Origin: UBA1231 sp045652765
GTDB taxonomy: Bacteria > Bacillota_I > Bacilli_A > ML615J-28 > CAG-313
DNA length: 29,471 nt
Assembly: GCA_045652765.1 (NCBI GenBank)
Contig: JAZOLG010000055.1
Coordinates: 1 to 29,471 of the forward strand
Reading direction: 5' to 3'
In this document: positions 8,914 through 17,150 of the stretch, in pieces
How positions within the stretch are numbered: the first letter of the stretch is position 1
How the letters are laid out: the number at the start of each line of letters is the position of its first letter
Made by a program: the position numbers and the translations under genes
Notes under the pieces: generated by a model
Databases searched by the model: none
Seen by the model: the letters and a program-made list of their open reading frames with translations, nothing else
What the model was told of the DNA's origin: nothing

Positions 8914-8945
8914 AAAGCTAAATAGTACACTATTTAGCTTTTTTT
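8914..8945 (+). terminator. Terminator of the CofE-like gene
   Basis: AAAGCTAAATAGT (8914-8926) pairs with ACTATTTAGCTTT (8929-8941), followed by T to 8945. Confidence 0.9.
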
Positions 8946-8954
8946 GTTTAAGTA

Positions 8955-8983
8955 TTTACATTTTTATAATTAAATGATATAAT
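8955..8983 (+). promoter_or_regulatory. Promoter of the O-antigen-ligase-like gene, placed for a leaderless mRNA
   Basis: TTTACA (8955-8960), 17 bases, TATAAT (8978-8983), with an extended -10 TG at 8975-8976. The ATG begins only six bases after the -10 box, where transcription itself should begin. Confidence 0.75.
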
Positions 8984-8989
8984 AACACT

Positions 8990-10414
8990 ATGTTAATTAA
9001 TACACTATTTAAAACTACAGAAAACAAATGGTATAAAATCTTACAAAAACTTTTAGATTCTAAATTTCTAATTGTTTTAATTGCAGCGTTAGCTATACTA
9101 TCTAATGTTTTTTCATTAGAAATAATTTGTCTATACATTTATTTACTAATAGTTATTATTGCCATTTTATTTAGCAATGATTTATTATGCTTAATACCAA
9201 TTGCTTGTTGTAGTTATTACACCTTTTCCAGAAAAAACAACCCTCTATCTACAAGCATGACCTCTGTTTTTTTACAGAAAGAAGCAGTTACACATTTAAT
9301 TGTGATTTTAACAACAACTGCCGTTTTCGCAATTACTAGATTAATATATGATCTAATTACAAAGGAGGAGAAAAGAAAACTACCAAAGTTAACTTGGGGT
9401 TTCTTGGCACTTGGTCTTACTTATATTTTAGGGGGTATATTCTCAAAATACTATAGTGGAAAAACTGCATTTTTTGGTTTTACACAAATTGCTTCTATAG
9501 CATTTTGTTACTTTTACTTTTATTTTACAATTGATTTTAAAAAAGTGTCAAAAACATATTTTGCATTTTTAGTCACTATAATTAGTATTATATTGCTTAC
9601 TGAGTCTGTTGTGATGTTATATTATTGTAATTTCTTTTCAAGTGGTGAATTTTATCGTCATGATCTATACACCGGTTGGGGAATTAATAATAATGTAGCT
9701 GCATGCATTTGCATGGCATTACCTGGTCCATTCTATTATGCATCTCAGAAAAAACATGGTTGGATATTCCTTATTCTATGTAATATACTACTTGTTACCT
9801 TAGTATTTATTCAAAGTAGAAATGGAATATTATTTGGTAGTATAATTTTTGCTATTTTATTTTTACTTTCAATTGTTAAATCGTCGCTTAATAATCGCAT
9901 AGGTTTAATAATTACCCAAGTGTTTTTACTTTTAATGTATTCTACAATCATATTATACTTTGAAGATTTTTTATTAAGTAAATTAGTCTCTATAATAAAT
10001 GCAGGCGTAAGCGACAGTGGCAGGTTCCAAATTTACATTGATGGATTTAAACAATTTTTAGACTATCCATTTTTTGGAAATGGATTTTATCAATGTCCAA
10101 CAAATAGATGGGGAATCAATAGTACTGAACCATTTTTTCCTGCCAGATATCACAATACTTATGTTCAATTATTAGCTAGTTGTGGCGCAGTATCTTTAAT
10201 TGCATATTTTATTCACAGAGTTCAAACGTTAAGAATTGTATTTAAAAACAAAAACACTGAGAAAACTTTTATGAGTATTGTATTTATAGCCTTAATTTTA
10301 ACTAGTATTTTAGATTGTCATTTCTTTAATTTTGGTCCTGGATTTTTGTATTCTACAATACTTTTATTAATCGAAATTAATCACATTAAACAAAAAGATC
10401 TAATAAATAGTTAG
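8990..10414 (+). CDS. O-antigen ligase / Wzy-like polytopic membrane protein
   Basis: 474 residues with about ten or more hydrophobic helices from residue 26 to the C-terminus. Family marks of the WaaL/Wzy (PF04932-type) group are the SRNG motif at 276-279 at the end of a helix, then a large loop with SGR (343-345), GNG (363-365) and HNTY (388-391), followed by more helices. Members transfer or polymerise lipid-linked glycans outside the membrane; in a Gram-positive this would be a cell-wall or capsular polymer, or a glycosylated protein. No glycosyltransferase neighbours are present, so the substrate is open. There is no ribosome binding site and no later start with one, which fits the leaderless reading. 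The stop codon lies inside the terminator stem. Confidence 0.85.
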   Translation: MLINTLFKTTENKWYKILQKLLDSKFLIVLIAALAILSNVFSLEIICLYIYLLIVIIAILFSNDLLCLIPIACCSYYTFSRKNNPLSTSMTSVFLQKEAVTHLIVILTTTAVFAITRLIYDLITKEEKRKLPKLTWGFLALGLTYILGGIFSKYYSGKTAFFGFTQIASIAFCYFYFYFTIDFKKVSKTYFAFLVTIISIILLTESVVMLYYCNFFSSGEFYRHDLYTGWGINNNVAACICMALPGPFYYASQKKHGWIFLILCNILLVTLVFIQSRNGILFGSIIFAILFLLSIVKSSLNNRIGLIITQVFLLLMYSTIILYFEDFLLSKLVSIINAGVSDSGRFQIYIDGFKQFLDYPFFGNGFYQCPTNRWGINSTEPFFPARYHNTYVQLLASCGAVSLIAYFIHRVQTLRIVFKNKNTEKTFMSIVFIALILTSILDCHFFNFGPGFLYSTILLLIEINHIKQKDLINS

Positions 10415-10430
10415 ATCTTTTTGTTGTTTT
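10389..10430 (+). terminator. Terminator of the O-antigen-ligase-like gene
   Basis: AACAAAAAGATCTA (10389-10402) pairs with TAGATCTTTTTGTT (10412-10425). The gene's TAG stop is the first triplet of the descending arm. A short T-run follows. Confidence 0.85.
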
Positions 10431-10459
10431 AATAATTATAATTACCAAGTGTTAATCAT

Positions 10460-10488
10460 TTGTATTAATTCAAAATTTGTGATATACT
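10460..10488 (+). promoter_or_regulatory. Promoter of the 75-residue membrane protein gene
   Basis: TTGTAT (10460-10465), 17 bases, TATACT (10483-10488), with an extended -10 TG at 10480-10481. Confidence 0.7.
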
Positions 10489-10511
10489 TAAATTAATAGG
10501 AGGTACATAAT

Positions 10512-10739
10512 ATGGAAAAATGGTTTGAAAGTCAAAGCCGCATTATTCAAATACTACTTCTTCTTATTCCAGGGCTAAACTGGGTTATTGAAATCCTAGT
10601 TCGTTGGTCTCATGCATTACGCAAAGGAAGTCTATTTAAATACCTTATAGCAATCCTTGTTACTTTCTTTGGTCTTGCATTTGGGTGGTTAGACTTATTA
10701 TGGTGTTTATTATTTAAACATTTAATTTTTTGCGATTAA
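10512..10739 (+). CDS. Small two-helix membrane protein, unknown function
   Basis: 75 residues with an excellent ribosome binding site (AGGAGGT, 8 bases before ATG). Two hydrophobic segments at about 12-31 and 44-68 are joined by a basic loop (HALRKGS), predicting a cytoplasmic loop by the positive-inside rule. The segment PGLNWVIEILVRWS looks conserved in type: small Bacillota membrane proteins with a 'GvNWvvEilvRws' stretch are familiar to me as unnamed families. It is flanked by its own promoter and terminator, so it is a real single-gene unit. I assign no function. Confidence 0.8.
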   Translation: MEKWFESQSRIIQILLLLIPGLNWVIEILVRWSHALRKGSLFKYLIAILVTFFGLAFGWLDLLWCLLFKHLIFCD

Positions 10740-10748
10740 TTTAAAAAT

Positions 10749-10784
10749 AAAAACTAGTTCTACAATAGTAGAACTAGTTTTTTT
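10749..10784. terminator. Bidirectional terminator between convergent genes
   Basis: AAAAACTAGTTCTAC (10749-10763) pairs with its exact complement (10768-10782) around a 4-base loop. A on one side and T on the other serve both the plus-strand small gene and the minus-strand ABC gene, whose stop lies at 10783. Confidence 0.9.
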
Positions 10785-13368
10785 ATTTCTTTTTACCTTT
10801 TAAAATATTTAAAGGTTTTATAGTAATTAAATATAATTGTGGAATAATTGATGACACAATACTAATAATAAATACTAATACTAAATCTAGTGTAACAATT
10901 TTTGGCATTACTGGAATAATATTTAAACCATATATTGTAATTGTCAAAAATTCTTCAAAAGCAGACACCAATAAAATATCACTAAAGAGTGAACTTAAAT
11001 ATATTCCAAGTATTGATACAATCGAAATTGAAAAACCAATAATACCAATTTGTACAAAGAATATTTTACCGATATCTAAATTTTTTGCACCTAAAGCTTT
11101 TAAAACACCGATTTCATACAAATTCTTTTTGATACTATTTATCCCGTATAGTACAACATGTGTAAAACTCACAATAAATAGTAACGCTATAATGAAATAA
11201 CAAAGCCCTTTAAAAATACCAAGAATAGTATTGATTACCGGAATAACTGGTGTATCAACAGTTGACACTATTAACCCATTATTTGTGCTTACTTCCTTAA
11301 TTAACTCATATTGTTCGATATTGTCAAAAAATAATCCATAACAATGATACTTCGCCTTATAAAGTTCTTTATAGACATCATGTGACATTGTTGTTGCACT
11401 TGATAATTTGGTAACTCTTACTTGTATTTCAACTTCCACCGGATTAGCTGGATCATTACCATAATATTTTCTTATTGTTAAATCCTGTGGTTCAAAAGGT
11501 ATATTTGGGTTCAAACTATACATTGTGCCAAATAAAGAATCATATACACCATATGACAACTGTATTTCATTATTCTTTAATGAGTTTGATGGTTTAACTG
11601 TAAGATACGACTCTAGTGTATTATTTTTTTCATTATCACTAAAGAATAAATTATTTAATGTCATTTGAGTAGGTGTATATTCTTCAAACATATCTTCATA
11701 GAAATTATCAGAAAAAGAATAACAAACTCCTAATCTTGATTGTACATCTTGTAAAAATGATATGAATTCTTGATCTTTAGAATTATTTTCTAGAAATTTT
11801 GAACTACTCACTTTATTCTTTTTCGAATTTTCAGCTTTTGCTAAAATAGACTCATACTTTTGATTATAACCAGTATCAATAATAGCACAAATTTTACTAC
11901 TTCTCTTAACAACAGATTCGTATGTTGAGTATGTAGAACTAGGCATATTTATCATTGAATCCGCAACATAGTCTGTAATTACAATATTAGTTCCAGCTTT
12001 ATCTAGCGATCCAGCCTTAAGTTTGATCGTGCCATCCTCATTTAAAGAATCACTAAATATTGTTTTTAAATATGTTTCATCACAACATACTGTTCCGAAA
12101 GTTTCTTTTATCTCTGCATAGTTTAATAACGAAGTAATTCTAGTATATGTATCATTTGTAAGTACAATAGCATTAATTGAAGGGCCAATATTATATAGCT
12201 TATATATATTTCCCTCATAACCAGCTTTATAAAAAGAATTAATTTTTTCATCATCTATTGTTAACAAACTTGAGGTTGACAAACTTCCCATTAACGTTTG
12301 TTCAGTTAAATTTATTGATGATACAATTTCTTTGTGTCTAATTTGTTCAACTGATGTGTTCGGTTTAAATGATACAAATACTTGAAAAATGTAAAACAAG
12401 CTAATAAACAAAGCTGTAATCAAAATTGTATATGGTGCTCCATGTTTATTTTTTCTAAAAAACATTTTAGACAATTTATACGAATTTTGAGATCCAAGAT
12501 TTGACGATTGCAACTTGAATTCACCGATTGTTTGATCAATGTTTTTCGTAGGGAAAAACCCACCTTTATTTTGCATTACTTTAAATTTTTCAGTTTTTAA
12601 TTTTTCATTAATAGTAGCAACTTCTTTTTTAGTTAAATCTTTATGATGTGGTAAAACAATATAATTGTCAGAAATTATCAGATTATTTGAATAATCTTGA
12701 TTTTTAGTATAATCTTTGACAATTTTTCCATCCATTAATTCAATTATTCTATCAGCATAATTTTCAGCATCTTCTGTATTATGTGAAACTACAATTACTA
12801 ATTTTGTTTTAGATTCTTCTTTTAAAATATCTAATATTTGTTTAGACGTTTTATAATCTAAATTACCAGTTGGTTCATCACACAACAACATTTTTGGTTT
12901 TTTAACTAAGCTTCTGGCGATTGCGACTCTTTGACGCTGTCCACCTGATAATTCATTAGGGAATTTATCTAATTTATCTTCTAGTTCAACCTTTTTTACT
13001 ATTTCTTTTAAGTATTCTTCTTCTTCACTACCTGATAATTTCAATGCTAATGAAATATTTTCATAAACTGTAAATTCATCAAGTAATAAGAAATCTTGGA
13101 AAACAAAACCTAAATACGAACTACGGTATTCTTGAAATTCTTTTTCTTTAAATTTTTTAAAGCTAACACCGTCTACAATGATTTCACCAGAAGTTATATT
13201 ATCAAGTGTACCAATCATATTCAATAATGTACTTTTCCCACTACCACTTTTACCTGTAACAAATATCATACCAGTACTTGGAAATTGTAGTGAAACATCA
13301 TTAACTGCAATACATTTTTCTTTTTTAGATGTTTTGTATACTTTAGTTAAATTTTTAATTTCTAACAT
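10783..13368 (-). CDS. MacB-like ABC transporter, fused ATPase and FtsX-type permease (second of a tandem pair)
   Basis: 861 residues. The N-terminal ABC ATPase has Walker A GKSGSGKST at 39-47, Q-loop Gln91, signature LSGGQ at 140-144, Walker B CDE ending at Glu165 and H-loop His196, so it should hydrolyse ATP. A membrane helix follows at about 312-332, then a roughly 370-residue extracytoplasmic domain, then three helices near the C-terminus with the FtsX sequence KKNLYEIGVLKALGA. This is the four-helix MacB/LolC plan, which moves substrates by a mechanical lever rather than a channel. It begins 8 bases after its paralogue and has AGGTGAT before the ATG. The pair probably forms a heterodimer. 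The substrate is unknown; peptide efflux or defence is common for such proteins. Confidence 0.9.
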   Translation of the reverse strand: MLEIKNLTKVYKTSKKEKCIAVNDVSLQFPSTGMIFVTGKSGSGKSTLLNMIGTLDNITSGEIIVDGVSFKKFKEKEFQEYRSSYLGFVFQDFLLLDEFTVYENISLALKLSGSEEEEYLKEIVKKVELEDKLDKFPNELSGGQRQRVAIARSLVKKPKMLLCDEPTGNLDYKTSKQILDILKEESKTKLVIVVSHNTEDAENYADRIIELMDGKIVKDYTKNQDYSNNLIISDNYIVLPHHKDLTKKEVATINEKLKTEKFKVMQNKGGFFPTKNIDQTIGEFKLQSSNLGSQNSYKLSKMFFRKNKHGAPYTILITALFISLFYIFQVFVSFKPNTSVEQIRHKEIVSSINLTEQTLMGSLSTSSLLTIDDEKINSFYKAGYEGNIYKLYNIGPSINAIVLTNDTYTRITSLLNYAEIKETFGTVCCDETYLKTIFSDSLNEDGTIKLKAGSLDKAGTNIVITDYVADSMINMPSSTYSTYESVVKRSSKICAIIDTGYNQKYESILAKAENSKKNKVSSSKFLENNSKDQEFISFLQDVQSRLGVCYSFSDNFYEDMFEEYTPTQMTLNNLFFSDNEKNNTLESYLTVKPSNSLKNNEIQLSYGVYDSLFGTMYSLNPNIPFEPQDLTIRKYYGNDPANPVEVEIQVRVTKLSSATTMSHDVYKELYKAKYHCYGLFFDNIEQYELIKEVSTNNGLIVSTVDTPVIPVINTILGIFKGLCYFIIALLFIVSFTHVVLYGINSIKKNLYEIGVLKALGAKNLDIGKIFFVQIGIIGFSISIVSILGIYLSSLFSDILLVSAFEEFLTITIYGLNIIPVMPKIVTLDLVLVFIISIVSSIIPQLYLITIKPLNILKGKKK

Positions 13369-13376
13369 ATTATCAC

Positions 13377-16013
13377 CTACTCTCTAGCCTTGATAATATC
13401 TATAGGTTTTATTCTAAACAAGAATATTTGAGGAATAATAAACGAAAGAAGTGATACCCCTGCAATGTAAATTAAATCAGTAAATACAATTTTAGGCAAA
13501 TAATTAATTAAGCGTAGTTCATTAAATTTTGTATCTAGTATCGCCTCAAATGCACTAACTAAAATGTTATTCGCAACATATGTCCCAAGATAAATTCCAA
13601 TATTTGCAACTACTAGAATCAAGAAACATACAATAAGTGATTGCCTAATAAATATTCGAACAATATCAAAACTTAATGTCCCGATACCTCGCAAAACACC
13701 AATTTCGTATTTATTCTTTTTAATACTAGATAGTCCAATATTTACTAAGAAAATAACTGTAACTAATAAGAAAAATACTTCAATAAAATAAAAGAAACGA
13801 CCAAAGATATTTAATACTTTATTAATTGTTGATAATTTATTTGCATCTGTTGATAATATTACATAATCTAACTTTGTAGCAGTTTCAATTAATTGCCCTA
13901 GTTCTTCTTGATTTTCTAAATACATACCATATTTTAATATATCATATTGTCTTAACTCGCTACATGCATTTAAATTTATATAATGTGAATTTCCATCTCT
14001 TGTTCCAATTATTTTAAATGTTTTTTCATAAACGGCATCCTCTGATGATACCCGATTTCTAGTGAATGTCAATTTTATTTCTTTAGAAGGTAATTCATCA
14101 TAATTCGAACAATTTGTTCCAAACCATTTATTATATGTGCTTAACGCAACAATGATTTCATTTTCTTTTAAACCTTCATCATGAAAAAATGTATAATTAT
14201 ATGTTAAAAATGTTTTATCTTCACCAGTTGATTCTACATAAACATCATTCAAACCAATCCAATTTCTAAATTCATTATTTTTTATTGATTCTTCATAATT
14301 ACTAGAATAATTATATCCATAAGCTAAAAAGTTCATACAATACATTGTAAAATCAATAAATATATCACTAGATTTAATTTCATTATAAACTTTACCAGCT
14401 TGTTCTGGATCATTAGAAACTTCATTAAATTTGTCAATTATTTCTTTGTATTTTTCTTCATAATTAGTTTCAAATATACCATTTATATAACCATATTTGA
14501 ATTGATATGATGAGTCTTTACTACGATTTTTATAGACCCCAAGTAAATCCTCATATTTTAGTTTCTTATTAAGATTAAAAAATAGCATTGAATCAGCAAC
14601 ATAATCAGGAATATAAACACCATAATCCTTAATTTCATCAGCAAGCGCTAAATATTCAATATCGCCTTGAATACCAAATGATTTCTTTACAAAATCTTCA
14701 TTACAATTAATTACACCAAATGTTTCTGTAGTATAAAATCTTTTCAAACGGCTTGATACTGATAAACTGTTTTCATTATCAATCAAATATGATGAAGATG
14801 TTACTGAAATTGGAAACGTATTATTATACTTATAATAAATACTACCATTATATCCTGCATCCCTAAATGCTTTTTCATCTTCTTTTAAAATCATTTTTAT
14901 TGATTTCAATTCAACATTTCCATTTTCATCTGATTGTCCTTTTTGAAGAGGAATAGATAAAATATTATGTGTATTTAAACTTTTCGATAATTCTTTGTTT
15001 CCATCAAATTCTAAGAATGATTGAAAAATTGCAAAACAAACCATCAATAACGATGCCAAAAAGACACTAAATATCATTCCTACTTTTTTATGTTTAAAAA
15101 ACATTTTAAATAATTTCTTTGATGTTTTCTTAGAAATCATTTTGGCATGAATGTTATACAATTCTTGTTGCTTATTGTTTGTTTCCGTTTGTACAAATCT
15201 ATTATCTATTTGTTTAAATCTCAAATTACCTTCGTTTGTTTCTACGGCTTCATTAACAAGAATTAATTCATTTGTAGTTAAATCATTATAATGAGGTAAA
15301 TACACTGTATCATTTTCAATTTTAAATTCGTTACTATAATTTTTTGTTCTTTGTCTATCGCGAACAATAACTCCATCATATAATTCAATAATTCTATCGG
15401 CATATGTGTTTGCGTCAACCATATTGTGAGATACAATTACTACTAACTTATCTTGTGATATTTTTTTCAACATTTCTAAAACTTGTATTGATGTTTTTTT
15501 ATCTAAGTTACCTGTTGGTTCATCGCAAAGTATAACCTTGGCATCTTTTACTAATGCTCTGGCAATTGAAACTCTCTGTTTTTGACCACCACTTAATTCT
15601 GTTGGATATCTATCAGCATATAAAGTCATATCAACAACTTGTAATATTTGATTAATTTTTTCTTCTTCTTTCTTATTAGCAATATCCATTGCTAATTCAA
15701 TATTTTGTCTAACTGTAAAACTATTTAAAATATGGTAATCTTGAAATATAAATCCTACATATGAACTACGATATTTCGTAAGTTTTAGTTTTGACATTTT
15801 AGTTATATTATTTCCATCCGCAATTATTTCACCACTGTTTGCGCTATCTAATCCACCAATCATATTTAATAATGTGCTTTTCCCACTACCACTTTTACCA
15901 ACAATAAATACCATACCTTTATCAGGAAGTGTAAACGTCACATCATTTATCGCAACAACATCATTTCTTTTTTTCATTTTATAAACTTTTCGTAAGTTCT
16001 TAATTTCGATCAT
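13377..16013 (-). CDS. MacB-like ABC transporter, fused ATPase and FtsX-type permease (first of a tandem pair)
   Basis: 878 residues, with domain order and motif positions identical to its neighbour: Walker A at 39-47, Gln91, LSGGQ at 140-144, Walker B Glu165, His196. The ATPases align without gaps up to there. Then a helix near 310-335, a long extracytoplasmic domain and three C-terminal helices with KKNKYEIGVLRGIGT. The extracytoplasmic domains are much more diverged than the ATPases, though both contain a TFGV(I/V)(C/N)C(N/D)E-type segment and an IPDYVADSM/ITDYVADSM segment, which marks them as duplicates. GAGGAT precedes the ATG. It starts 10 bases after the RelB/DinJ-like gene, so all three share the promoter at 16275-16303. 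Confidence 0.9.
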   Translation of the reverse strand: MIEIKNLRKVYKMKKRNDVVAINDVTFTLPDKGMVFIVGKSGSGKSTLLNMIGGLDSANSGEIIADGNNITKMSKLKLTKYRSSYVGFIFQDYHILNSFTVRQNIELAMDIANKKEEEKINQILQVVDMTLYADRYPTELSGGQKQRVSIARALVKDAKVILCDEPTGNLDKKTSIQVLEMLKKISQDKLVVIVSHNMVDANTYADRIIELYDGVIVRDRQRTKNYSNEFKIENDTVYLPHYNDLTTNELILVNEAVETNEGNLRFKQIDNRFVQTETNNKQQELYNIHAKMISKKTSKKLFKMFFKHKKVGMIFSVFLASLLMVCFAIFQSFLEFDGNKELSKSLNTHNILSIPLQKGQSDENGNVELKSIKMILKEDEKAFRDAGYNGSIYYKYNNTFPISVTSSSYLIDNENSLSVSSRLKRFYTTETFGVINCNEDFVKKSFGIQGDIEYLALADEIKDYGVYIPDYVADSMLFFNLNKKLKYEDLLGVYKNRSKDSSYQFKYGYINGIFETNYEEKYKEIIDKFNEVSNDPEQAGKVYNEIKSSDIFIDFTMYCMNFLAYGYNYSSNYEESIKNNEFRNWIGLNDVYVESTGEDKTFLTYNYTFFHDEGLKENEIIVALSTYNKWFGTNCSNYDELPSKEIKLTFTRNRVSSEDAVYEKTFKIIGTRDGNSHYINLNACSELRQYDILKYGMYLENQEELGQLIETATKLDYVILSTDANKLSTINKVLNIFGRFFYFIEVFFLLVTVIFLVNIGLSSIKKNKYEIGVLRGIGTLSFDIVRIFIRQSLIVCFLILVVANIGIYLGTYVANNILVSAFEAILDTKFNELRLINYLPKIVFTDLIYIAGVSLLSFIIPQIFLFRIKPIDIIKARE

Positions 16014-16023
16014 TTTTTATCCT

Positions 16024-16254
16024 CTAATTTAGATTTTCACTTTCTTGCAATTTTTGAAAAATAATTCTCTCAATTTTTTCAATCTCTTCTTCTTCTGATG
16101 TTGCTTTAATTTGAAATGGTATTTGGTTTAGTCTAATAGCTTGTATTAAAAACATATTAACTGCAGTTGTCATGTCTAGTCCCATTTTACTAAATAGTTC
16201 TTTTGATTTATCGCGGATTTCTTCATCCATTTTTATATTAACACTTACTTTCAT
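16024..16254 (-). CDS. RelB/DinJ-type ribbon-helix-helix protein without a toxin partner
   Basis: 76 residues. Residues 1-45 (MKVSVNIKMDEEIRDKSKEL, then GLDMTTAVNMFLIQAI) are the ribbon-helix-helix dimerisation and DNA-binding part of DinJ/RelB antitoxins; the Glu-rich end would be the toxin-binding tail. In ordinary modules a YafQ/RelE toxin of about 90 residues follows at once. Here the next gene, 10 bases away, is an ABC transporter, and upstream lies a terminator and a dehydrogenase gene. GGAGG sits about 6 bases before the ATG. With a paired operator straddling its promoter, the likeliest job is autoregulation of the ABC operon. A remote toxin partner elsewhere cannot be excluded. Confidence 0.88.
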   Translation of the reverse strand: MKVSVNIKMDEEIRDKSKELFSKMGLDMTTAVNMFLIQAIRLNQIPFQIKATSEEEEIEKIERIIFQKLQESENLN

Positions 16255-16274
16255 AAAATGCCTCCATTATATTA

Positions 16275-16303
16275 ATTATAACCCAAAATACGCCTATTGT
16301 CAA
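16275..16303 (-). promoter_or_regulatory. Consensus promoter of the RelB/DinJ-ABC operon
   Basis: On the minus strand TTGACA (16298-16303), exactly 17 bases, TATAAT (16275-16280). Both boxes are perfect, so without a repressor it should be very strong. Confidence 0.92.
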
Positions 16304-16320
16304 TACATTAGGCATATTTT
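16285..16320. promoter_or_regulatory. Inverted-repeat operator over the -35 box
   Basis: AAAATACGCCTA (16285-16296) and TAGGCATATTTT (16309-16320) are 12-base half sites in inverted orientation with a single mismatch, separated by 12 bases that contain the -35 box. The CGCCTA/TAGGCA core stands out in AT-rich DNA. Binding by the RelB/DinJ-like protein is inferred from family behaviour. Confidence 0.8.
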
Positions 16321-16325
16321 TTTGT

Positions 16326-16357
16326 AAAATAAAAAGACTCCTAAACAAGGAATCTTT
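16326..16357 (-). terminator. Terminator of the VanZ-dehydrogenase operon
   Basis: On the minus strand AAAGATTCCT pairs with AGGAGTCTTT (with one G-U pair) around a 5-base loop, followed by T. It lies just past the dehydrogenase stop. Confidence 0.85.
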
Positions 16358-16361
16358 AGTT

Positions 16362-17150
16362 TTATAATATCTTTTTAATAATATAGCATTGTAATCTTTT
16401 AGGTAAAACATTTAATAATAATAGCCCGATATTACGATGAATCTTATACGAAAGTTTGTTTCTTTTTTTAATTGTAACTTTCACAATTAGTTTCGCAACC
16501 TTCATTGGTTTTAAAGGTGTACCCATAAACTTTTTTGTAATTTTAACAAATTTCTTTGATTCATTTTTATAAAGATTAGTGTCATTAGCAAGTTTTTGTG
16601 TATCATTAATCGAACCATTTTGTAAAGGAGTTTCTATAGCACCTGGAATAATAGTAATTACTTTTTGATTGATTAAGTTTAATTCTTGTCTTAAAGCTTG
16701 GGCATATTGTTCTAAAGCTATTTTCGAAACACTGTATAATCCATTAAAAGGCAATGGATCTAGAGTTGCTACTTCACTAGTAACGATAATAATTTTACCT
16801 TTTTCTTTTAATAATTTATGACATTTATTGTTTACAAGCATTGGACCAAGAAGATTGATATCAATTACTTTTTTTAATTCATTAAAGTTATTTTCTACAA
16901 GTGATACCATTTTATGAATACCAGCAATATTCACTATAGCATCTAACGTAATATTTTCATTTTTTAATCGATCAACCAAAAAATTAAGATGTTCTTCATT
17001 AGTAATATCTGTATTGTAAAATGAATAATTTTCCTGTTCAATATCATCTTTTATATCTATTCCTATGACCTTATAGCCTATTTGTAAAAAAAGTTCTTTT
17101 GTTGCTGCTCCGATACCTGATGATGTTCCAGTAATTAATATTGTTTTCAT
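16362..17150 (-). CDS. Short-chain dehydrogenase/reductase
   Basis: 262 residues with a classical Rossmann SDR pattern: TGTSSGIG at 7-14 (dinucleotide binding), Asp48 in the DIT turn, NIAG at 74-77 (commonly NNAG), catalytic Ser125, and Tyr139-x3-Lys143. The acidic Asp32 after the second strand suggests NAD(H) preference. The C-terminal 40 residues are basic and hydrophobic (KKRNKLSYKIHRN, then LLLLNVLPKRL), which could hold it at the membrane, as in the SDR subgroup acting on lipids or sterols. Its ATG overlaps the TGA stop of the VanZ-type gene by ATGA, so the two are translationally coupled. The substrate is not predictable. Confidence 0.92.
   Translation of the reverse strand: MKTILITGTSSGIGAATKELFLQIGYKVIGIDIKDDIEQENYSFYNTDITNEEHLNFLVDRLKNENITLDAIVNIAGIHKMVSLVENNFNELKKVIDINLLGPMLVNNKCHKLLKEKGKIIIVTSEVATLDPLPFNGLYSVSKIALEQYAQALRQELNLINQKVITIIPGAIETPLQNGSINDTQKLANDTNLYKNESKKFVKITKKFMGTPLKPMKVAKLIVKVTIKKRNKLSYKIHRNIGLLLLNVLPKRLQCYIIKKIL

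Noticed and set aside
16014..16023. A missing YafQ/RelE toxin gene after the DinJ-like gene
   Set aside because: Only 10 bases lie between it and the ABC gene, and no frame on either side resembles a toxin or its remnant.
17147..17150. Mycoplasma-type code (TGA as Trp)
   Set aside because: The VanZ-type gene stops at TGA in an ATGA overlap with the dehydrogenase start, no gene contains in-frame TGA, and Trp codons are TGG.
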